The position numbers and the translations under genes are program-made. Shown in pieces: positions 58,966 through 64,000 of a DNA stretch of 64,000 bases (position 1 is the stretch's first letter; the number at the start of each line of letters is the position of its first letter). The notes beneath the pieces were generated by a model. It did not search any database and had not been told where the DNA came from. It worked only from the letters and a program-made list of their open reading frames with translations. The DNA is from Atopobium sp. (GTDB lineage: Bacteria; Actinomycetota; Coriobacteriia; Coriobacteriales; Atopobiaceae). The stretch spans positions 37,104-101,103 of the forward strand of contig JABZHP010000001.1 in assembly GCA_015258785.1 (NCBI GenBank), in the 5' to 3' direction.

Positions 58966-60711
58966 ATGGGAGAGTTGCTCTCTAGGTTTGTATGGCCAAA
59001 GTATGGTCGCAAGAGTTTTGTTGCCTTGCTTTGTAAGGGTGTTGAGGTCATCGGTGACCTTCTTACACCTTTGATTATTGCGCGCATGATTGACCTGGGA
59101 ATTCATGGGGCAAACATGTATGACATTATTCGCTACGGTATTTTGCTGGTAGTAATCGCAATTGTGGGCTTTAGTTTTACGCTTGTCTGTCAGAAAATTG
59201 CTTCTATTGTTTCTCAGCGCACGGGAACTGACCTGCGCAATGAGCTGTTTAAGAAGATTCAAGAGCTCTCAAGTGCCGATATTTCAGCTCTTGGAACAGA
59301 CACCCTGGTAACCCGCCTTATTAACGATGTCAATCAAGTTCAAGTAGCCGTTGCTCTGGGCATTCGTCAGCTGGTTAGATGGCCAATTTTGGCGGCTGGA
59401 TCTATTATTGCCACCCTTATGCTTGATGCGCAGCTTGGTATGGTCTTTTTACTGGCAACAGTGTTGGTAGCCGCTATTTTCTTTTTTGTTGCACGTAAAT
59501 CTACCGCACTCTTTACTGAGCTGCAGAAGCGCCTTGATACCGTTTCTTTATATATGCGACAAATGCTTTCTGGTATTCGTGTTATCAGAGCATTTAGGCA
59601 CGAGGCAGAAGAGAAGGAACAATTCTCTGAAGCAGTACTTGCTCAGACAGAAACGGCTACTGATGCTGCAAATTACTCAGCGCTACTGAACCCAGCGACC
59701 TTCCTTGTTATGTACCTAGGAATTGCCGTAACGCTTTGGCTTGCGGCTCCTCAGATTACTGCAGGTACTCTATCGCAAGGAACCGTGGTGGCACTTGTCA
59801 GCTATATGACCAGTGCGCTTTTAGCTATTGGCTACGTTGCTAACCTGGTTATTATCATTACACGCGGAACTGCGTCTGCTACTCGCGTGATGGAAGCCCT
59901 GAACACTAGGCCAGCGCTCTCTGATAAGGGAAATGAGCATTTCAACCTCACAGAATCAGACTTCGCTGACACCGCTGTAGCATTCAAGAACGCCTCGCTT
60001 GTCTATGACGGTGGAGGAGAGCCAGCTCTTTCTGACATTAACCTCTCCTTAGAGGCTGGCCAGACGCTGGGTATCATCGGTGGTACCGGCTCTGGTAAGT
60101 CCAGTTTTGCTGCCCTCATCCCGCGTCTTTTTGATACGGAGACCGGTTCTGTAAGTGTCTTTGGTCACGACGTCAAAACGTATACGTTTGAGCAGCTGCG
60201 TTCCCTTATTGGCTACGTTCCACAGCACACCTCACTGGTCAGCGGCACCATTCGCTCCAATCTCTGCTGGAAAAATCCAAACGCCACCGACGAGGAGCTT
60301 TGGGCAGCTCTTGGGGTTGCTCAGGCAGCAGACTTTGTGCGCGAGAAACCCGATCAGCTTGACAGCATTGTTGAGCGTGGCGGCAAGAACTTCTCGGGTG
60401 GTCAGCGCCAGCGCTTGACCATTGCTCGTGCTCTGGTAGGAAGCCCGCGCATTGTCATCTTGGATGACGCTGCCTCTGCACTTGATTTTGCTACGGATGC
60501 ACACCTCCGAGCGGCACTTCGCAAGCTTAGTGCAACCACTACGAGCATCATTATTTCGCAGCGTGTAGCTGCAGTTATGCAGGCAGACAAGATCCTTGTT
60601 CTTGATCATGGCAAACAAGTGGGACTGGGAACGCACAAAGAACTTCTCGCCACGTGTCCGCTGTATAAAGAGATTTGTCTCTCACAGCTTCGTCCTGAGG
60701 AGGTGGAGTAA
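58966..60711 (+). CDS. ABC exporter half-transporter with degenerate ATPase site
   Basis: Six-helix membrane domain (about residues 15-300) plus C-terminal ATPase. Walker A GGTGSGKSS and signature FSGGQRQRL are normal. The Walker B end reads ILDDAAS, with Asp where the catalytic Glu should be, and the H-loop reads IISQRVA, with Gln in place of His. This is the degenerate subunit of a heterodimeric exporter like TM287/288, BmrCD or LmrCD. The partner is the next gene, overlapping by one base. 581 residues is typical. The substrate (drug, lipid or peptide) is not shown by the sequence. One octamer copy at 60644. Confidence 0.93.
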   Translation: MGELLSRFVWPKYGRKSFVALLCKGVEVIGDLLTPLIIARMIDLGIHGANMYDIIRYGILLVVIAIVGFSFTLVCQKIASIVSQRTGTDLRNELFKKIQELSSADISALGTDTLVTRLINDVNQVQVAVALGIRQLVRWPILAAGSIIATLMLDAQLGMVFLLATVLVAAIFFFVARKSTALFTELQKRLDTVSLYMRQMLSGIRVIRAFRHEAEEKEQFSEAVLAQTETATDAANYSALLNPATFLVMYLGIAVTLWLAAPQITAGTLSQGTVVALVSYMTSALLAIGYVANLVIIITRGTASATRVMEALNTRPALSDKGNEHFNLTESDFADTAVAFKNASLVYDGGGEPALSDINLSLEAGQTLGIIGGTGSGKSSFAALIPRLFDTETGSVSVFGHDVKTYTFEQLRSLIGYVPQHTSLVSGTIRSNLCWKNPNATDEELWAALGVAQAADFVREKPDQLDSIVERGGKNFSGGQRQRLTIARALVGSPRIVILDDAASALDFATDAHLRAALRKLSATTTSIIISQRVAAVMQADKILVLDHGKQVGLGTHKELLATCPLYKEICLSQLRPEEVE

Positions 60712-62555
60712 TGGCCGATATGTATTCTGGCGGGAGCACCTCCGCTATTGCATCAAGCGCTCCTGAGCACGGCAAAGGCGGCTCCGCTGACGCTATCTCC
60801 ATGTCCGCTGCAGAAGTCACACGCCGACTAACTGCATGGATTTCTCCACACGGAAGATTTCTTGTCTTAGCAGCAGCATCATCTATTGCAACCGTAGTTC
60901 TGCAGCTCTGGGTACCCATTATTGTGGGTAGTGCCATCGACCAACTCATCAGACTGGTACAGGGCGCCGAGGCAGCACTTTTGCCTACGCTCGCTCAGCT
61001 CTCACTGGTAGTTTTGCTTGCAAGTGCAACACAGTGGCTTGCTTCTTGGTCTACCAATAAGCTTACCTATCTGGTTACGCGTGACCTCAGAGACGCATCT
61101 CACGCCAAGGTCGCAAACTTACCGCTCTCATACATTGATACGCATTCTCAGGGAGACTTGCTTTCTAGGGTTGTTAACGATGTGGATCAGCTTGGTGATG
61201 GCCTTCAGCAGGGCCTGACGCAGTTCCTCACGGGCGTTGTGACCATTATTGGAACCTTGTGCTTTATGTTCTATATGTCGATTCCTATGGGCCTTGTAGT
61301 TGCTTTGGCTACACCGCTTTCTATTATTGTGGCATCCGTCATTACCAAATACGCAAGCTCATCTTTTAGCAAGCAGCAGGGCTATCAGGGCCAGCTAGGC
61401 GGATGCGCAGAAGAGATGGTCTCTAACCAGAAGCTTATTACTGCTTTTGCTCACAAGGACGCTATTATTGAGCAGTTTGAAGCCATTAACGAGAAACTCC
61501 GCGTAGTAGGAGAGCGCGCGCAGTTTGCCTCTTCGCTCTCTAACCCCTCTACGCGTCTGGTAAACAACTTCATTTATGCACTGGTAGCTGGACTTGGCTG
61601 CATTTGCGTTTTGATGGGTGTTCCTTCTGTGCTTACCATTGGCCAGGTGCAGAGCTTCCTCTCGTATGCCAACCAGTACATGAAGCCTTTTAACGCCATT
61701 TCTGCCGTTGTTACGCAGGTTCAGACCGCTTACGCAAGCGCTCGCCGTGTGTTTGATCTTCTCGACGCAAAAGAAATCAAGCCCGATCCAGCCGACGCTG
61801 AAGTCATCCAGGATCCACAAGGCTCCATTGAATTTGACGACGTAGCGTTTTCCTACGATCCCAAGCACCCGCTACTCAGTCACATTTCATTCAAGGCAGA
61901 GCCTGGTCAGAAGATTGCTCTTGTTGGACCAACCGGCTGCGGAAAGACTACCCTTATTAACCTGCTGCTGAGGTTCTATAGCATTGATTCTGGTGCAATT
62001 TATGTAGACGGTCATAACACGCAAAAGCTCACAAGAGCATCGCTCAGAGAGCAGTTTGGCATGGTGTTGCAGGATACGTGGCTCTTTAAGGGAACCATCA
62101 AAGAAAACATCCGCTATGCAAAGCCAGACGCCACGGATGAAGAGATTATTGCCGCAGCCCAGAAGGCTCAGGCTCACGAGTTTATCCAGCAGCTTCCTCA
62201 GGGTTACGACACCATGGTGGGAGAGTCTGGCGGATCCTTGTCCCAGGGTCAGCAGCAACTTCTGTGCATTGCCCGCGTTATGCTAGCTAATCCACCTATT
62301 CTGCTTCTGGACGAGGCAACGTCAAGCATTGATACGCGAACAGAGCAGCTGGTACAGAAGGCATTTGACACCATCATGAACGGCAGAACTTCGCTGGTTG
62401 TTGCCCACAGGCTCTCTACCATCCAAGGCGCCGATTGCATTCTTGTTCTCAAGGACGGCTCAATTCTTGAACGCGGTACTCACAATGAGCTTTTAGCTAA
62501 GGGCGGCTTCTACGCCAAGCTGTACGAGAGTCAGTTTGAGGGTACTAACGCCTAG
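60711..62555 (+). CDS. ABC exporter half-transporter with intact ATPase site
   Basis: Partner of the preceding gene. A 40-residue polar N-terminal extension precedes six membrane helices. The ATPase has Walker A GPTGCGKTTL, signature LSQGQQQLL (a common variant of LSGGQ), Walker B LLLDEATSSID with the catalytic Glu, and H-loop VVAHRLSTI. With the first subunit it forms one consensus and one degenerate ATP site. 614 residues. Start ATG overlaps the upstream stop. No transcription regulator of the MarR or TetR kind lies beside the pair. Confidence 0.94.
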   Translation: MADMYSGGSTSAIASSAPEHGKGGSADAISMSAAEVTRRLTAWISPHGRFLVLAAASSIATVVLQLWVPIIVGSAIDQLIRLVQGAEAALLPTLAQLSLVVLLASATQWLASWSTNKLTYLVTRDLRDASHAKVANLPLSYIDTHSQGDLLSRVVNDVDQLGDGLQQGLTQFLTGVVTIIGTLCFMFYMSIPMGLVVALATPLSIIVASVITKYASSSFSKQQGYQGQLGGCAEEMVSNQKLITAFAHKDAIIEQFEAINEKLRVVGERAQFASSLSNPSTRLVNNFIYALVAGLGCICVLMGVPSVLTIGQVQSFLSYANQYMKPFNAISAVVTQVQTAYASARRVFDLLDAKEIKPDPADAEVIQDPQGSIEFDDVAFSYDPKHPLLSHISFKAEPGQKIALVGPTGCGKTTLINLLLRFYSIDSGAIYVDGHNTQKLTRASLREQFGMVLQDTWLFKGTIKENIRYAKPDATDEEIIAAAQKAQAHEFIQQLPQGYDTMVGESGGSLSQGQQQLLCIARVMLANPPILLLDEATSSIDTRTEQLVQKAFDTIMNGRTSLVVAHRLSTIQGADCILVLKDGSILERGTHNELLAKGGFYAKLYESQFEGTNA

Positions 62556-62676
62556 CAATGCTCACACACTAGATATGCGGTCGATTGTTGTAAAGCAGCT
62601 GGTCACTTTTTGCTGCTTGATTTTGCAGTTTGATTTTGTCGCTTGTACATAGGGTTTCTCGCGGTATGTAGGTAAT

Positions 62677-62700
62677 AAAAAAGCCAGGAAAACTCCTGGC
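62677..62700 (-). terminator. Terminator of tRNA-Pro
   Basis: On the minus strand GCCAGGA and TCCTGGC pair around a four-base loop and are followed by TTTTTT. The upstream arm overlaps an exact TTCTCGCC octamer (62698-62705). Confidence 0.88.
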
Positions 62701-62709
62701 GAGAAATTC

Positions 62710-62786
<77 letters not shown>

Positions 62787-62865
62787 TTTGCTTTTGATAC
62801 GATAGCATTCCAACATAAAATGAGCAAGCAATTCCCGGTAACCGTGAAGATAGAGTGGGCTAGAT

Positions 62866-63177
62866 ATGGACAACTTCTTTCAGCGTGCATTTTCAGTGGT
62901 CAAGCAGATTCCTGAGGGCAGAGTCAGCACATATGGGCAGATAGCTCGCATGATAGGGGAGCCAAGAAAGGCTCGCTATGTGGGATTTGCCATGCATCAA
63001 AGTCCGGGAGTTGCTGGTGGCGTGCCATGTCATCGAGTGGTTTTCAAAGACGGCTCGCTGGCTCCCGGTTTTGCCTTTGGTGGACCTGATGCTCAGCGAG
63101 AGCTTCTTGAAGCAGAGGGCGTGCGGTTTCTAGACAACGATAAGGTTGATATGAAGCGCTTTCTTTGGGAAGCATAA
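62866..63177 (+). CDS. Single-domain MGMT-family alkyl-DNA protein retaining the active cysteine
   Basis: 103 residues corresponding only to the C-terminal DNA-binding domain of O6-alkylguanine-DNA alkyltransferases. Features are IPEGRVSTYGQIARMIGEPRKARYVG (in pieces: RVSTYGQIA, RKARYVGFAM) and the active-site motif VPCHRVV. Related stand-alone alkyltransferase-like (ATL) proteins have Trp in place of the Cys; here the Cys is kept, so alkyl transfer is possible although the N-terminal domain is missing. It lies divergently from tRNA-Pro with an 80-base gap. No obvious Shine-Dalgarno precedes the ATG. Confidence 0.87.
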   Translation: MDNFFQRAFSVVKQIPEGRVSTYGQIARMIGEPRKARYVGFAMHQSPGVAGGVPCHRVVFKDGSLAPGFAFGGPDAQRELLEAEGVRFLDNDKVDMKRFLWEA

Positions 63178-63292
63178 AAGAAGAAACATTATTTTATGTT
63201 GTGAAATATTCTCCCAGCTAAGAAGGACTATTTGCTGGGTACAATCGCAGTGAGTTCCTGGTAGTTGGCACGTTCCGTTTAATGGAGGTCAA

Positions 63293-63865
63293 ATGAAGCG
63301 TAGCTCTAGCATGAGCAAGTTCTTTACTGCAATTTTTGTACTACTGGTAACGTCAGCCTTGAGTGTGGGCATTTTGTCTGGCTGCTCACAAACAGAAAAC
63401 AAACAAGACCAGACACAATCCACCACTTCAGAACAAAAAGAAGAGAAGAAAGACGAGAAAAAAGAGGATTCTTCTAGCTCCTCTAGCTCCTCATCAAACA
63501 ATTCCAACGCAACTGGCTATGGCACCTATCATATTCCTGAGGGATTCAGCTTTGATAACAGCTTGTATCCAGATCTGCAAATTACTACGCAGGTTGATAA
63601 AGACAGCCTCTGGCCAATCATTATTCGCATTGAGGGTACAGCAGACCAGTTTGATTTGATGAGAAAAGCAACTATCGATGCGGCTCAGAGGGCTCAAGTA
63701 CTTGAGTCTGCAGAAGAGATTGGCAACACTGTTGACCAGGCCCTCGCACATCCATCCAACTATAACCTGACTGACTGTGCAATTCTTACTTCTGCACCAG
63801 AGTCGTATCGTAAGACCTACGTTATTACGTTTACTGTCAAGAGCCACTACGAGGTCAAGAAGTAG
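63293..63865 (+). CDS. Putative lipoprotein of unknown function
   Basis: 190-residue exported protein. The N-terminus has basic residues, a hydrophobic stretch and the lipobox LSGC (Cys near residue 31), predicting diacylglyceryl modification and attachment to the membrane. A low-complexity spacer follows, first Gln/Thr, then Lys/Glu/Asp, then a run of nine Ser. The folded part (about residue 75 onward) has no motif I recognise; it may be a small alpha/beta domain. GGAGG lies before the ATG at 63293. TACAAT at 63240-63245 is a candidate -10, and CCCAGC/GCTGGG (63213-63218 with 63234-63239) is a short inverted repeat beside it. Confidence 0.8.
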   Translation: MKRSSSMSKFFTAIFVLLVTSALSVGILSGCSQTENKQDQTQSTTSEQKEEKKDEKKEDSSSSSSSSSNNSNATGYGTYHIPEGFSFDNSLYPDLQITTQVDKDSLWPIIIRIEGTADQFDLMRKATIDAAQRAQVLESAEEIGNTVDQALAHPSNYNLTDCAILTSAPESYRKTYVITFTVKSHYEVKK

Positions 63866-63931
63866 TTTGAGCTGTACTGCTTATTAGCTTAGCTGCAACA
63901 AACATTGAACCAAAAAGGCGCCTGCACAATA

Positions 63932-63973
63932 AACTGCCTCCCATTTCTTGGACATAAGAAATGGGAGGCAGTT
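63932..63973. promoter_or_regulatory. Perfect 18-bp hairpin that could sequester a ribosome-binding site
   Basis: Arms 63932-63949 and 63956-63973 are exact reverse complements around the loop GGACAT. No T-run follows on either strand. The right arm contains GGGAGG (63963-63968), eight bases before an ATG at 63977 whose frame stays open to the window end. This may be a translational control element or an unusual terminator. Confidence 0.5.
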
Positions 63974-63976
63974 CAT

Positions 63977-64000
63977 ATGCGGGAGATTATGATTCTGCAG
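63977..64000 (+). CDS. Possible 5' end of a gene cut by the right edge
   Basis: ATG at 63977 follows GGGAGG by eight bases and opens eight codons (MREIMILQ) to the end of the window. A second ATG at 63989 has its own GGGAG but at shorter spacing. Too short to identify. Confidence 0.3.

Noticed and set aside
5930..62705. Octamer as a KOPS- or Chi-like polar element
   Set aside because: Such elements are strongly skewed in orientation along a replichore; here the orientations are 17 and 14. A weak skew cannot be excluded without the full genome.
5930..62705. Octamer as a restriction site or mobile-element end
   Set aside because: Restriction targets tend to be avoided, not enriched; copies have no shared long flanks, target duplications or open frames between them.
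63471..63500. Repeated TCTAGC-type units in the lipoprotein gene as a phase-variation tract
   Set aside because: The units encode a short Ser run in a spacer and are few and imperfect; slippage is possible but not supported here.

Overview
The window looks like a chromosomal core segment of a Gram-positive, low-to-mid GC actinobacterium of the class Coriobacteriia, most likely an Atopobium/Lancefieldella-like member of the Atopobiaceae. This is inference from gene content and protein style: actinobacterial-type genes in a Firmicutes-like order, trmFO, LPXTG surface proteins, an MEP (non-mevalonate) isoprenoid pathway, and base composition estimated by eye in the mid-40s percent GC. No database search was possible. 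No insertion sequence, prophage, CRISPR array, plasmid gene or rRNA was seen. No gene-free stretch exceeds 300 bases.

Layout. 1-3161: obgE (5' end missing), nadD, yqeK, rsfS. 3172-4506: dinB on the minus strand with an apparent LexA box. 4694-7190: the translation cluster rpsP-khpA-rimM-trmD-lepB. 7224-14900: glyQ-glyS, a half-length PPDK regulatory protein, ppdK, and a dNTPase. 15014-21576: rplS, rnhB, yraN, comM-like ATPase, dprA, trmFO, xerC-like recombinase. 21848-32123: rpsB-tsf, then pyrH-frr-uppS-cdsA-dxr-rseP-ispG-proS, which joins translation, undecaprenyl/phospholipid and isoprenoid synthesis. 32142-34896: a convergent ZIP metal transporter, three tRNAs, two small membrane proteins and a lone VOC domain. 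35118-39275: three tandem LPXTG-type surface proteins, the only clearly accessory region. 39370-52953: ABC-F, an M50 protease, scpAB, rluB, a histidine phosphatase, a cmk-plsC fusion, ispH, a DUF512 radical-SAM protein, der, plsY, gpsA, rpe. 53014-62555: cysteine desulfurase, a coiled-coil protein, coaBC, nfo, a second ABC-F and a heterodimeric ABC exporter. 62677-64000: tRNA-Pro (minus), an MGMT-type protein, a lipoprotein, and a strong hairpin at the right edge.

The most unusual signal is not a gene. The octamer TTCTCGCC (reverse complement GGCGAGAA) occurs 31 times by hand count, where about 2 would be expected by chance. It falls on both strands, in all coding registers, and as inverted pairs forming transcription terminators. 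That is the pattern of the DNA uptake sequences of Neisseria and Pasteurellaceae, and the window also carries comM-like and dprA genes. I know of no such element described in Actinobacteria, so this is a hypothesis that a genome-wide k-mer count would settle quickly. Other leads are a PPDK regulator lacking its kinase half, a Zur-like box before the ZIP gene, a LexA-type box on an apparently leaderless dinB promoter, an RseP homologue with an extra domain, and a Cmk-PlsC fusion.
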